Below, piece by piece: positions 1 to 10,681 of a stretch of DNA of 33,259 nucleotides (positions are counted from its first letter, which is position 1; the number at the start of each line of letters is the position of its first letter). This DNA is from Chara braunii (Eukaryota; Streptophyta; Charophyceae; Charales; Characeae). The position numbers and the translations under genes were made by a program. The stretch spans positions 2,395,471-2,428,729 of the forward strand of contig BFEA01000188.1 in NCBI GenBank assembly GCA_003427395.1, read 5' to 3'. Under the pieces are notes generated by a model. That model worked only from the letters and a program-made list of their open reading frames with translations, did not search any database and was not told where the DNA came from.

Positions 1-39
<39 letters not shown>

Positions 40-46
40 GTGTGTG

Positions 47-101
<55 letters not shown>

Positions 102-117
102 AAGAGAGAGAGAGAAA
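1..117. repeat. (GT)n/(GA)n microsatellite
   Basis: The window opens inside a GT run, which passes into GA runs separated by a short GTGTGTAT interruption and ends in an A-rich GA tail. Any reading frame through it gives only Arg-Glu or Val-Cys dipeptides, so it is not coding. It resembles the microsatellite blocks at about 548-732 and 838-945. Confidence 0.95.
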
Positions 118-405
118 ACAAACAATTCTTTAAATTTAATTTTTTTTACTATTTTCACGAAATTGAACTTCCAAAAAAGCACAGTATTGCCTCAATTTTT
201 TTTCTTTTTTTTTTGACCCTCGGATGTATTTTGACGGTACTTTACGATGAGATATATCAGATGGTCCGGAGTCCCTAGGACGCCGGACCATCAATGGTCC
301 GATGTCGTGGGCACAAAAACACACCCAAAACTAAGTTTTTTCTTGGATGCCCAATTTCGTGAAAATAGTAAAAAATGTCAATCTTAACAAAATGCTAGTT
401 AGAAG
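118..405. other. non-coding spacer
   Basis: A/T-rich sequence between microsatellite blocks. It contains GGTCCGGAGTCC followed by CCGGACCATC, a small imperfect inverted arrangement around 260-300. No gene is seen. Confidence 0.5.
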
Positions 406-546
406 AGGTAAGTCTCCAACCGCGCAGCTCACCTCATGGCACTTCCATCGACGATGTGATGAACACAATCGAATGAATCTACGGCTACAACGTGGAAATA
501 TACACTGCCACACTTTTTTTGTTTTGATTTTTTTTTTCTGTTTTTT

Positions 547-547
<1 letters not shown>

Positions 548-614
<67 letters not shown>

Positions 615-732
615 AGCGAGAGAGAGAGAGAGAGAGGAGAGAGAGAGCGGAGAGAGAGAGATAGAGAAAGTGAGAGAGAGAGAGAGAGGAGAGAAAGAGA
701 AAGAAAGCAGAGAGAGAAAGAGAGAAAGCAGA
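548..732. repeat. (TG)n-(GA)n microsatellite
   Basis: About 45 bases of TG repeat followed by about 140 bases of impure GA repeat with AAAG and GCGG interruptions. It forms the spacer between copies 1 and 2 of the composite repeat. Confidence 0.9.
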
Positions 733-837
733 GAGGTAAGTCTCCAATCGCGCGGCTCACCTCATGGTACTTCAATCGATGTGATGAGCAAAATCGAATG
801 AATCTACCGCTACAACGTAGAAATATATCTGTTTTTT

Positions 838-950
<113 letters not shown>

Positions 951-1080
951 CAGGTAAGTCTCCAACAGCGCGACCAACCTCATGGTACTTCTATCGATCT
1001 TATGAGCAAAATCGAATGAATCTACCGCTAGTACATAAAAATATACATTGCCACACTTTTTTTTTTTTTTTTTTTTTTTG

Positions 1081-1254
1081 AAAACCCAATTCCCCCCACC
1101 CGTAGTCTGCCATACGCTCATATGGCAGGGTGGGTCGCGTTCAGCAGATTCGCACCACGTGGCGCACAACGCGTTTGAACGCGTATGAACGCGGGCCACG
1201 ATTGTTTGAACGCGGGCGTTCGAACGCGGACGCGCATTCTGCTCGTTCAAACGG
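1081..1254. other. GC-rich block with iterated GAACGCG motifs
   Basis: GAACGCG occurs at 1177, 1187, 1208 and 1222, and its complement CGCGTTC at 1136. A perfect inverted pair CTGCCATA / TATGGCAG lies at 1107-1114 and 1121-1128. The block abuts the point where the gypsy-1 reverse transcriptase loses similarity. Clustered GC-rich subterminal motifs of this kind are typical of DNA-transposon ends, but no terminal repeats or target duplication could be defined. Confidence 0.4.
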
Positions 1255-1403
1255 TTACATAGCGAATACACCAGGATATCGTTCATATACATGATGATGC
1301 AAAAATTCACCACTCCTTGTATCAGCCGGGTCTTGTTAACGAAGTTATGAAAAGTCACGTTCATCACTCTTTGGAACGTAGTCGGAGCATTGCAAATCCC
1401 CAT
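1255..1403 (-). pseudogene. gypsy-1 reverse transcriptase, catalytic part, truncated
   Basis: The segment starts with MGICNAPTTFQRVM, the classic palm-domain motif (consensus GLxNAPATFQ). It continues to MYMNDILVYS at 1278-1289, the position of the YxDD catalytic box. The first Asp is Asn (GAC to AAC would explain it), which would abolish polymerase activity. Similarity stops within about ten codons after this box. It is out of frame with the upstream half. Confidence 0.75.
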
Positions 1404-1415
1404 AGGACATCGAAT

Positions 1416-2327
1416 TCATTGCCACGTGCCTTCGAACAGTACAAATGTTGTTTTCAGACGATCATGTTCCTTGACCAGTATGTGGTGGAACTCGTGGCGG
1501 ATGTCGAACTTGCTAAAATAGTTAGCACACCCAATCGCATCCAGCAAATCATCAATCCGAGGGAGGGGGTACACATCTTTGATCGTGATATCATTCAATT
1601 TCTGGTAATCGATGCAAATACAAATGGATCCGGTTTTTTTGGGGACTAAAACCACGGGGAAGGACCATGGTCCTGTAGCGGGCTCAATCCATTCGTTTGC
1701 CTCGAATTCCCTGATCCTCTCCAGGGTCGTTCGCCTTTCAACCAACGAATATTGATATGGTTTACATTGAATCGGCGGGTGGGTGTTAGTCTGGATCTCA
1801 TGCTGTATGACCAGGGACTATCCAATGTTTGCATCCTCTACACTGATCGCATCCTGATATTCCGTCAAAATGTTAGAAATAATTTCGTGTATTTCATCCG
1901 ACACGTACTCAGGCACGTGCAACTCATAGTGACAGTCCCGTATCACGATCGGTAACTGTTTCATTCTGGTAGCGGGGGTTTTCCTTGGGGGTGGGGACGA
2001 TATAAACGAATTGTAGGAGCGCCAAGGGAAGACCGTGGCGATCATCTGAGCTTCCTCCTCTCGAACTGCCACATCTTCCTCCGGGGTAACACCATCCTTG
2101 ATATCCCGGGGGTCCACGACTTTCTCCATGATTTTCAGTCCAATATCAAAAGGGGCGAGGTCGTATAGCCCAGGCCCCAAGGGGTTCCGAAGTCCAGTCT
2201 TAGGCGCCTCTCCGTAACAGTCGGATTTCCTTCCCAGTTGTGAGCAACGAACTGTGAGGAATTTTCGAAACATCGCAAAAAGACCGCTTGTCGTGGTATT
2301 GTGATAATAATGGAGTGGCCGCCTCAT
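1416..2327 (-). pseudogene. gypsy-1 reverse transcriptase, N-terminal part
   Basis: Several overlapping minus-strand frames together give the protease-polymerase linker and the first half of a Ty3/gypsy reverse transcriptase. The linker piece (1818-2327) holds HYELHVPEYVSDEIHEII. The polymerase piece (1416-1745) holds LERIREFEANEWIEPATGPW, VVLVPKKTGSICICIDYQKL and YFSKFDIRHEFHHI. The last is the region of the first catalytic Asp (SKFDIR, consensus KxDL). The frame changes at about 1800-1830 and 1745, so it cannot be read as one protein. Stops interrupt it before the catalytic YxDD, which lies in the next frame. Confidence 0.8.
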
Positions 2328-3402
2328 ATATGGTCCGAGGGGGTTCCCAAGAGTCGGCCAGCTTGGATATCTGCACTAGTGGTTCTCCCATAATTAGCGC
2401 TTTAGTTCGCCGCATGTTTTCTGTAAGAACGAAAGTTTTGGTCGTTTTTTGTTGAAGCGGGTAGCGTACTATCTGTCGTGCCAGCTCAAGACTTTGAGGA
2501 TCCGTTTCTTCCTCGCTCTCGGAGGTGGACAAGGGTGGTACGGGTTCAATATCCGATTCATCCGTGGATTTTTCCCATCTCATCATTCGTAGGGTCTTAC
2601 CTGGTTCCTGACGTTGTCGCTTAGACGTCGAGGTGGTTCGGAGGGTAAGGCGCATTCCAACAGTGTACGACTTCCCTCCCGTGTTTTTGAGGATGACTGT
2701 TCGTTGCTCGAAGTCCATCGTGGCTTGCAAGGCAGTGAGTGTTGGCAATCCGACGAGGACGTCGCATGTGTTCACGTTTAGGACCACTACGTCGCCTAAG
2801 GTGTGGACCTTTCCTATTCGGAAGGCGACATTTGTCATCCTCCCGACAACTCGAATCTTACCTTCATCAGCGGAGACGAAATGATCGCCTTCCGGGAGTG
2901 GAATCACATCCTTCCGGCTTCCAGCCCGTTCGACCACCAGCAGGGAGATAGCCAGGACCGCGGCTCCGGAGTCGAGGACTGCAATGTAAAGGTTGCCCCA
3001 GACTTCCACGTCACACTCTGCGGATCTCCATGGTAGGGTCCTGATCTGCAGGAAGTGATCATTTTTTCGGATCAGGCCCATTCGAATGGGTTCCGAGGTG
3101 CTTAGCTCATCCGCGGTCAGATCTCTGGCGGGAGCCTTTCCTTTTATGACTGTTAGTTTGGCGAGGGCAAACCGTCTTCGGTTTGCCTTGCAGTGTTGTA
3201 GCATCTTGTCATTAGCTTGCTCGGAGATGGACAACAAGTGTTCAATAGTTAGAGGGATGCGGTGATTCAGTGCTCGCACTATATCTAGTACATCTATTTC
3301 TCCCGTAATGAACGCGGGTCCTCCGGATTCCATTTCGCTCGGGGAGGGCCTCCATTCCGAGACCTCGTTATTGTCAAGGGCAGGTTGGATAGCCCCGATC
3401 AT
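2200..3402 (-). pseudogene. gypsy-1 aspartic protease region (gag-pol fragment)
   Basis: An open frame of about 400 codons. Around residues 138-150 it contains AVLDSGAAVLAISL, the DSG-type active site of a retropepsin-like aspartic protease that cleaves the retroelement polyprotein. About 80 residues later comes VLVGLPTLTALQ, which fits the downstream hydrophobic-Gly motif (usually I-L-G). An acidic, Ser-rich stretch (PPLSTSESEEE) follows the protease and probably links it to the reverse transcriptase. The first 100 residues are likely the end of gag or a linker, without a zinc knuckle. The upstream end is cut by the adjacent LTR, so the annotated start is not a real start. The protease domain itself looks intact, unlike the polymerase that follows. 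Confidence 0.8.
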
Positions 3403-3602
3403 TCTGAGGCCCGGTGTCGCACTTTTTTCAGTCGGACCGCTTCAGGCGACCGGAAAGCCAACAGGCTGTCACACAGGATTTTGGATGCGATTGCAATAAA
3501 TAAAATAAATTAAATAAAGCAAATGCCTTCCTGTTGTGTGTGTCCGGCTTCGAGCGAGACCCTTCAATTGCGATCTTCGCCGGTCCCCGGTCTTAGGAAT
3601 CT

Positions 3603-3608
3603 TTTATT
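3603..3608 (-). terminator. candidate polyadenylation signal in the 3' LTR
   Basis: AATAAA on the minus strand about 190 bases before the LTR end, inside a block identical in both LTR copies. Position fits a retroelement 3' end signal, but the motif is short. Confidence 0.3.
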
Positions 3609-4033
3609 TTGATTCGGAACAGTGGAGAATGATGCAAATAATAATAAAGAAATGTTGATATCTCATGCATGCATCAATTTTGCTGGCCTACTAATTTTGA
3701 GAGCCGTGACAGAATCATCAAAGAGTACAACCATCAAGCAAAACAATAATGCAAGAAGCAAGACTGACTGATTCGAGCAATGACAAGGTTAAATGAGGGA
3801 AGAATGATAACTCATAATAGTCTCAGGAAGTACATATGGAAGAGAGCATGGCCAACACCAATCAAGAGTCCTCACTCATCCCTCTGAACTTCACACTCAA
3901 TCTCTCATTTTGCTGTCTGTCGTTTGGGTTTCTTGCCATGTCTCCGTACTCTCTGAGTCTGTGGCCTCTGAATGTAGAGCCACCTGAAGCCTGTTATTTC
4001 CGAGCACCTCCATCCAAATGACCCGAAAGTCAA

Positions 4034-4516
4034 TCATGGAGCAAAACTCTTCTTATAGTGTGAAATATAGGGTCTGGAGAAGACTCCTCGTCTGAGATGA
4101 CCGGACTCTGAGGGCTCTGTCAGCGCCTGAAAGTCAATCTGCGATGGCGAAATATACCTCTTTGCCAAATCCACCAGGTCGCCCCATTGAGAGCCGTCTG
4201 TCAGAATAAAAGGCATCGGAGGTCGGGGATAGTATGAGTAGAGCTTAGGTCCAAAGCTGCGAATCAGCTTGACACCACCTCCATCAAGTTTCTTCTCCCT
4301 TTCTTCAAGGTGCCTGGTTGCTGCAGTCCAGACTGAATCGAAGTGCTCATGGGTTTCCTTACCCTTCTTCAAGTAGACCCTCAAGTCATGGATGGTATCC
4401 CCTGAGAACTCATTGTGAGCAACATAAATGGATAGATCCTCCCGTTTGAAACCAACGGCACTGACATACCGGTATTGGAAAGCATCTTTTGAAGCAATTT
4501 TGTTGAGATCAGCCAA
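4034..4516 (-). CDS. LTR-embedded accessory-module ORF, 3' LTR copy
   Basis: An open frame of about 160 codons in the middle of the LTR. It starts just after a TAA stop and has no ATG, so the first usable codon is TTG or the protein is joined by splicing. It has no recognised domain. It does align with the repeated modules upstream of gag: DAFQYRYVS matches their FPY start, GDTIHDLRVYLKKGKE matches the D-x-YD-x-x-x-YV-x-K core, and PRPPMPFILTDGSQWGDLV matches the PP-x-P...W tail. The frame shifts near the C-terminus relative to the other LTR copy. Amino-acid differences between the two copies are frequent, so it is not under visible constraint in this insertion. Function is unknown. It may be a captured or duplicated module. 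Confidence 0.55.
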   Translation of the reverse strand: MADLNKIASKDAFQYRYVSAVGFKREDLSIYVAHNEFSGDTIHDLRVYLKKGKETHEHFDSVWTAATRHLEEREKKLDGGGVKLIRSFGPKLYSYYPRPPMPFILTDGSQWGDLVDLAKRYISPSQIDFQALTEPSESGHLRRGVFSRPYISHYKKSFAP

Positions 4517-5796
4517 GACAGTCTCTTAGACTGAGAAAGACCGGACTGTACTCATGTGCAGATTGCTAAGTGCTGAAGCTGCTGAGTGATGAAGCTAACT
4601 CTCGAATCTTTGACTAAATGCACTACCTTATTGATACTAGTCTCTGATACCGATAAAATAACGAGGGATTGATTGGGTATCGATTGATAAGTGTTTGAAT
4701 GCTGATTGATCCAATTGCTGTTTGTGTTTCGTTGATGTACAGTGTGCCCTGTTGTGATCTGTTTCTGAAACTGACTCGTTTTCTCTAACCTGTCTCTGTC
4801 TGATGTGAATTCGTCTCTCTCGGAATTGATGACTAGGCCATCTTACTGATTTCCAGTAACCTTCCTCCTTGCTTCCTCAACGGATCCTACCGATGAGAGG
4901 GTGCTGTGTAATTTCCCGTCCGATCCATGAATGTAAAAGATGTACTCAACATGTTTTTGATTTTTCACTAACTTTAACGCCTTTTCCATCAAGAGCTATA
5001 TATTACTTTGGATGTCTTGAACAAAACTTTCATCCCAGCCTCTGACTTTGTCTCGGTACATTGAGTAGGTCACTCTCAGCATATCATCCCCTTCCATCTT
5101 TCTGCAAACGTCCTTTATATTGGTTTAAGATCATAAACCGACGGACGCAAATTACATTCCTCATCAATCAGAACTTTTGGAGAATTGCTCAGACCTGCAG
5201 CTAACGATGGGGAATTGAAAAGAACATTGACTCGTTTACGACTATTACTGTTCTCGAATTCTTTCAGACTTAGCCACCACAGGAGCAGATATCACTAGCA
5301 CATTTCATGTCAATCGAAGTAGTGAATCAGAGTAGTACTTTTGTTGTCCTGGTGGCCTCGAGGAGATAAACACCAAACGTCTTGCTAATCATTAGGCGGA
5401 CTTAATACTAGTATCACACAGAGCACAACCCCTGTCAAATATTGAGTTCAATGTTGCACTACTTATAATGTTTCCTCTTGACAGGCTTCGATCAGACAAA
5501 GGTGCACTGACACTCAGGTTTCTCACCTGACAAGTTGAAATAAGGGAGGCCTCTTGCGGAAATTGGGTTTGCATACACTGAGAGTTTTCTCATATGAGAT
5601 TGACGGAGTAGTATGCCATAGGGCTTCCTCTGTCTATCCTGTGACGACGACTCAACGGTTGTGCCAAGTTTGAAGTGAGACGCTCCGCACAGATCCGGGT
5701 TCACTGCAGATCCACTATACCAGATGCTGCACGATTGCATACTACTCATGTGTACCTGCCCCTCGGAAGCGTATCTTAGATCACCTGCCCTTATGC

Positions 5797-5803
5797 ATTT
5801 ATA
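5797..5803 (-). promoter_or_regulatory. candidate TATA box of the 3' LTR
   Basis: TATAAAT on the minus strand, about 570 bases from the LTR start. It is conserved in the other LTR at 25472-25478. It is the best core-promoter match in the LTR and would place the embedded ORF downstream, in the transcribed part. Confidence 0.45.
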
Positions 5804-6370
5804 CAGAATTGAACTTTTACCAACGGGTGACCCTGACGAAGGGATAGATGATTTTCATCAAGTTCGCAGTTTTCTTCACAGGCGAGACCGCTCAAACCAT
5901 TACTCGTACCGTGTGGGAAATCTCTGATCACAGCACCCACTGATAAAATAGATTAGGGTGTCACTGAATATATAATTGGAAGATTACTGAAGAATTCTGC
6001 GAACGGTACAGACTACAACACTTTTAGGTGTCGTGTCGTCGGTTATTTGCCTCAGGGCAGTCCATGCACTGTTTGTGAAATAAAGCGCTCCTTGTAGTTA
6101 CCTCCAACCATAAGCGAGTGCGGGCAGTATCTACGATCAATCGCACCTGTCACTACTGATAATAGCTCTCTTTCCAGATGTCGGACTGAGCGTGGCCACT
6201 ACAATCAGCACTCATGTAACGAGAAGCTTATCACCCCATATAAGCCTGGCTCAGGCCGTGTGCGATTACTGGCTAGTAACGAACTCACCTTGTTTACTGT
6301 ACAAAGTGGTTTTGGCTTCTCTGTAAAGCCTAAGCCACTACACATAGTAAATAAGGGAGCAGTTAACTAA

Positions 6371-7980
6371 CCAATGGAAGACCGCTTCCAGGGTTGGACG
6401 GTTATGCACTTGACTTGCTTAGGCCCGGGGGGGCTTGCGCGGAACTTGATTTGTGTCAAATGGGTAAGAAAAGATAATGATGGTAGTGCAACTTAGTCCC
6501 CATCCAACAGAAACTTGGCTAGCAAGTAGACAACTTTCTACAGAACTTTTTGGTTTCTGCTCATTGAACTATATGTTAGAATTTTCAAGAAGCAATTTGA
6601 CAGTACCCGTATGCCTTTTCCAGGCTTATTGTTCTGTAGTCCTATAGACCAAACATCGTCTCTGATTGGTACCTCTAATCAAAACTAGTAGCACTGGGTA
6701 ATGATGCTTTGTTGGCCCGTTTGCTAATTTTTGACCAGCCTTTAGAATCACCCTCTTCTTGAGCCAGCTCAAGGATACCGTTCAAGGGGAAAGCCTGAAT
6801 ACCATAAAACAACATCCTAGCCAAACACTTTATCAAGAAGCCAGGTTTCTGAGACCAATTTTTATGCATCACTGATCAGGCACTCGCAGACAGAACGAGC
6901 AATTTCAGTTAGCTGCATCGAGAAGGATTCCCTCATTAAACATACCACACGAGGGACGCTGGAGATTTGGCACCGTCAAACAGTTAACAGATCACCCAAT
7001 ACATATGATACATTCAGTCATGAAGATTGAATGTGACGAAATCATGACGTCTCTTAGTGGCCACTCCAACCTTGCCAACTTTTAGCGGATCAAGTGCTCT
7101 AAGAGTTTTACCCTGGATTAGCACATTACGTGCTTATCACAAATCGATAATCACTCATATAGGCATCATGCAACGAGTCTAACCTCCTCATGACGTGGTT
7201 CAATTACTACCACCCGCCCCCTTTTTTTAACCGATACGATCTGGCACCTGCATTGCGCCAGTGAGTACTTCGTCGTCAGTTAGCGCTAGTCAAATCAAGC
7301 TAACTAACTCTTCATTAATCGGGGAGGCAAAATTAAAAGTAAGGGGATGTTCAACGAATATACGAGGCAGCAGAACTACGACAGATAACTTTTCCATGAA
7401 GAACGGTTTTGATGTCTGGAAAACACTAAACTGGGACGAGCGCTCTATGATTGTTAGATGTTTACTAGAATCCTAAATAATATTATGCCCTCACTTTTTC
7501 CCTATCAGCCTTTTTCTCCCTCGTTACCAGTGCTTATTGAACTATAACCACCCGTGACGACAGTTTAGAGCGTTGGGGCAGAGTAGCCCCCTTCGATAAT
7601 GACACCACGTTTGGGGTTATCACGTTAGACTTGAGTCCGTTTCCACATGATAGGACTTGCCACGAAGCATGAACAAAACAGAAGGGAGTGAATGCAGAGC
7701 GATCCATTCTCTTCATACATGACCTCACACTGCAGTCTCTAATTGAGCCAAATGCTTGATGTGGTAACATATCACTCGAGCCTCGATCAGTAAGTTCGCA
7801 CCCCGTCTCGTGCAGAATCACTCAGGTAAGTTCAAGAATCGTCTCCTCTACGAACGATCACGCAATGTGAACAGAAGTTTAGCGAAGCTTCATATCGATC
7901 ATAGTCATCATTTTCATTCGATCTGTCACCGAGATGGGACGAAGAGGACAAGCATAACAGGTGCGTAGCTGAAGCATCTC
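6371..7980. other. 3' region of the giant element, no clear gene
   Basis: Follows the 3' LTR on the inner side. It begins with an imperfect hairpin (6371-6397: TGGAAG, ACCG, CTTCCA, flanked by CCAA and TTGG). Two short frames have protein-like composition: 6675-6872 minus (NGILELAQEEGDSKGWSK) and 7261-7476 plus (GFDVWKTLNWDERSMIVRC, GTG start). Neither matches a family I know, and both may be chance or relics. Confidence 0.4.
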
Positions 7981-8860
7981 AGCGTCTTCGCTTGCCCTTG
8001 CGGCTCGCCGGTGTTTCAACGTGTTGGGCTCGTCCACCGTCATCAGTAGCCAAGGTTAAGTTCCTGATCAGTGAGCAACAACCGTATTTTGTCACCCAAC
8101 CAGTCAGAAGCCCACCCCGCTTAGGTGGACTCGAGTTGAGCTTGTCCAGAACTCTCGGCGTCAGCAGCAACCTGCACGGGAAGAACGACTTCTCAGGAGG
8201 TGAAGAGGAAGGCGGCTTTCATCGACATCCCCTTTCCAAATCTTGGTTACCTTCCCCGCAACCCGGAATGCGCAGCGCACACTGAAACTAGGGACGCAAG
8301 CGGCGCAAGCATGGTTGACATCAACAAGTATATGACCACACGAAGAGCCCTCCCTGTCAGAGCGCCGCGTGAGAGCGTGGAGGCAGCAGTTGAAAATGCA
8401 CCTTGCTCGCCAGCGTCCCGCTCACTCGCTGAATCCCTCCTTTCATTGCCTCTCTCTCTCACGCGCCGGTCCGCGCCACGTGTGGACGGTTCTCGCTGGC
8501 ATGCCTAGTCGCCACTTCAGCTTCTGAATGCCACCGCAAAGCTACTCCCCGCTGCCTTTGTCTCTAACCCCCGTGCTCTTCTTCTCTTGCCTGTGTTTCG
8601 CATTTTCGCTCCGATCGCGCCCGCCCTGCTTCACGGTCTCAGTCTCTTCTCTGGGTTGAGCTGGCCTCTGGGCCGTCCTCTACCGATTCCGCTGGCGGGT
8701 GCTCCTTCCTCCACTGTTCCAGCCCATGCCAGGACTGGGTCTGGTCCTCGCTGGCCTCGGACTCAGTCTCTGAGTCCCGGTCCTATTCTTGTTGCTCCCT
8801 CTCTGTCGTGCTCGTGGAGGTCTCCTCCTCATGGTAAGTAACGGTAACTCGCAATGCCTC
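7981..8860. other. GC-richer, pyrimidine-rich block without a defined gene
   Basis: Base composition changes from the AT-rich surroundings to GC-rich sequence with many CpG and CT-rich stretches (for example 8400-8470 and 8570-8840). Short overlapping frames on both strands look like by-products of GC content, rich in Ser, Pro, Arg and Leu. A promoter or an older insertion is possible. Nothing decisive is seen. Confidence 0.35.
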
Positions 8861-9360
8861 GGTCACCCCATCTCATCTGTATTTACGTTCCGCCCTGTTA
8901 CGCGCCTTGGTGACCACGCCCTGTATTTTTGCATCTTCCCTCATTTCTTGCTCTTTCCCCCCGTAGACATTGATTCTTAGTCTAGCTTGCCCGTCACTCT
9001 TGCTGTAACTCAGACAGACATCTACCGTAGCTCCCTCTTCACGCATATGCGCCCAGCTCCAGTAAAACCTTAAGTGCCTTGGCCTATAGCCGAAAAGGCC
9101 ATTGCTACGTGACATAGTCGCTTGCCAGAAAACTCAGGTCGGTACTCAACGCGCGTGTAAGTTGACCACCCACTTTTCCCAGGCCGACAACGTCAGCACA
9201 AAAAAATGGCCTGCGCGATGCTGCCTGCCCATAGCCAAAGACTCATATGCCCTACCTTTTATAGGCTTGCCTTACTATGATCCCCGCGTTTTAAAAGAAG
9301 AATTCAAATTGGCATCCTTCAAATTCTTCATATTAGTAGTTCTAACACTCCAAAATTAGT
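8861..9360. other. non-coding stretch
   Basis: Mixed-composition sequence leading into a poly-A run. Only short frames without recognisable motifs are present. Confidence 0.4.
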
Positions 9361-9399
9361 AAAAAAAAAAAAAATTAAAAAAAAAAAAAAAAAAAAAAA
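9360..9399 (+). repeat. poly-A tract
   Basis: About 38 A residues broken once by TT. It is directly followed by a small inverted pair, CGACCG (9400-9405) and CGGTCG (9414-9419). It could be the tail of a retroposed sequence on the plus strand, but no target duplication was found. Confidence 0.6.
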
Positions 9400-9789
9400 C
9401 GACCGAAACTCAACGGTCGAAACACGACAGAACTTACTACGCAACTATCAACCACTAACCCTCGTGATGTGATTACAGTCTGAAAACAACGGTTCCATAA
9501 CAGGATACCGACGGGCACACCCTTCTCTTCAAAATACACCATCGGTCTACTCCTATCGGGTACCTGTGTCCGATGGCAAGGAGGGGGCTTATGACCTTTC
9601 CGTGGAGAGTGATAAACCTCCTACCGATGCGGCCGCTGGTTGCCCCTCTTTTGGGGTCCCACTGCGCGACACTCAGCCAGACAGATCATCCACAAACAGC
9701 ATACGAGGGGTTGGCCAGCTCAGGCCATAGACCACAGTCTGAGCTCAAAATTCAACTCGTTGACCTTCCTGCAAAATGACAGGCTAAAC

Positions 9790-9835
9790 GAAAATTAAAT
9801 AATAGCAATGATAATAATAATAATAATAATAATAG
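9790..9835. repeat. (AAT)n/(ATA)n microsatellite
   Basis: A run of ATA trinucleotides with a few GCA or GTA interruptions. Such runs can be LINE-type 3' tails. No LINE coding sequence is attached. Confidence 0.7.
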
Positions 9836-10391
9836 TAGCAAAATCAGAAAGATAAGGAAATCGTAACATCACAGTGGCCTGAAGCCACTAGATTTCTCCC
9901 GAACTAAAACGCGGGTTCAAATTTGACGATTTAGTTTCTTTTTTCCTTCTCTCTTTTTGAGAACGACTTTTGTCTTGTGCACCTAACCCATAACCTGGTG
10001 AAAGGGTACTTGGCGCGGAGTAGAAAAGCCGACGCCAATCCCTCTACCTTCACGTTCCAGGGCGAGCGCGACGGCTACCACGACCACAGGCCGGTAGTGC
10101 TCTGCTGTACAGCAGGTCGCCGAGCCTGCGTGGACCAAAGGAAAGTCATGTGGCGCAACCTCCCTTTTGCTGAGGCAGGCACCAATAGGACCGGTCCAAG
10201 TCAAGGTACAGTCCGGGTACTGGGGTTTGTAGAGGTTCAGGAACACGACTACAGGCCACAACATCGAAGCAAAAGGCTGGTACCAAGCAGAGACTTGGTA
10301 CGCAGAGGAGGACCGGGACACCGCGCCCTCCGACATGATACCAAACCCCCACCCAGCGTGGCCGCTGGGTCAAAATGCGTGGGGCGCTCGG

Positions 10392-10398
10392 TATAAAA
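10392..10398 (+). promoter_or_regulatory. plus-strand TATA box
   Basis: TATAAAA in a GC-rich context (CGCTCGGTATAAAACAGTGC). A pyrimidine-rich stretch starts about 30 bases downstream and an ATG-started ORF 290 bases downstream. This is the best core promoter in the window. It points against the direction of the giant element that contains it. Confidence 0.5.
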
Positions 10399-10681
10399 CA
10401 GTGCATAGTTTAGGACTCCCATTCATTTCCTTCGTATCGCAGCGACTTGCCGTAGTGTTTTACGGCCGTCATCCTTTTCTTACTGTGTCATCTTCTTCTC
10501 TTTTTCTCTCCCTTTACATAGCTTCTTCTTCTTTTTTTCTTCTCTCCCTCTTATCGTGCATGTGGCGTCGCTGCGTGGCCTGCGCCACTACCCTTTACAT
10601 CCCTTTACCCCTCTTGTAGTTCCCTCTGTCGTACATCTTTCTTCGTTCATCCTTTTTCTAAGTAGCGCTCAATCTCACACC

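Larger units (their letters stand above)
1255..3414 (-). mobile_element. gypsy-1: truncated Ty3/gypsy LTR retrotransposon fragment
   Basis: Minus-strand coding order is protease then reverse transcriptase, the Ty3/gypsy order. The fragment is cut at its upstream side (3414) exactly where the LTR of the giant element begins. It is cut at its downstream side just after the polymerase catalytic motif, where GC-rich and microsatellite sequence takes over. No gag, RNase H, integrase or LTR of its own is visible. Several frameshifts show it is dead. Its proteins differ clearly from the gypsy-2 ones on the other side, so it is not simply the missing part of that element. Confidence 0.85.
3415..6370 (-). 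repeat. 3' LTR of the giant element
   Basis: A direct repeat of 23099-26038. Both copies share the TGTCGCAC end, the TAGGAATCTTTTATTTTGAT block and the GGGAGCAGTTAACTAA end. In 5406-5600 against the matching part of the other copy I count 6 differences in about 195 bases, 5 of them transitions. Divergence is higher across the embedded ORF. This copy has a 16-base extra segment near 4570. On the minus strand it ends GTGCGACA at 3415. No polypurine tract is evident just upstream on that strand (6371-6400). Confidence 0.9.

Noticed and set aside
5392-5574. A 60-codon frame found identically in both LTRs (also 25066-25248)
   Set aside because: It is conserved because the LTRs are copies of each other; no module or domain similarity was seen, unlike the longer LTR frame.
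7534-7821. A 95-codon minus-strand frame
   Set aside because: No motif, no supporting neighbours; amino-acid composition looks random.
9977-10406. Overlapping frames on both strands before the TATA box
   Set aside because: Three overlapping frames in GC-rich sequence without motifs; most likely upstream promoter DNA.
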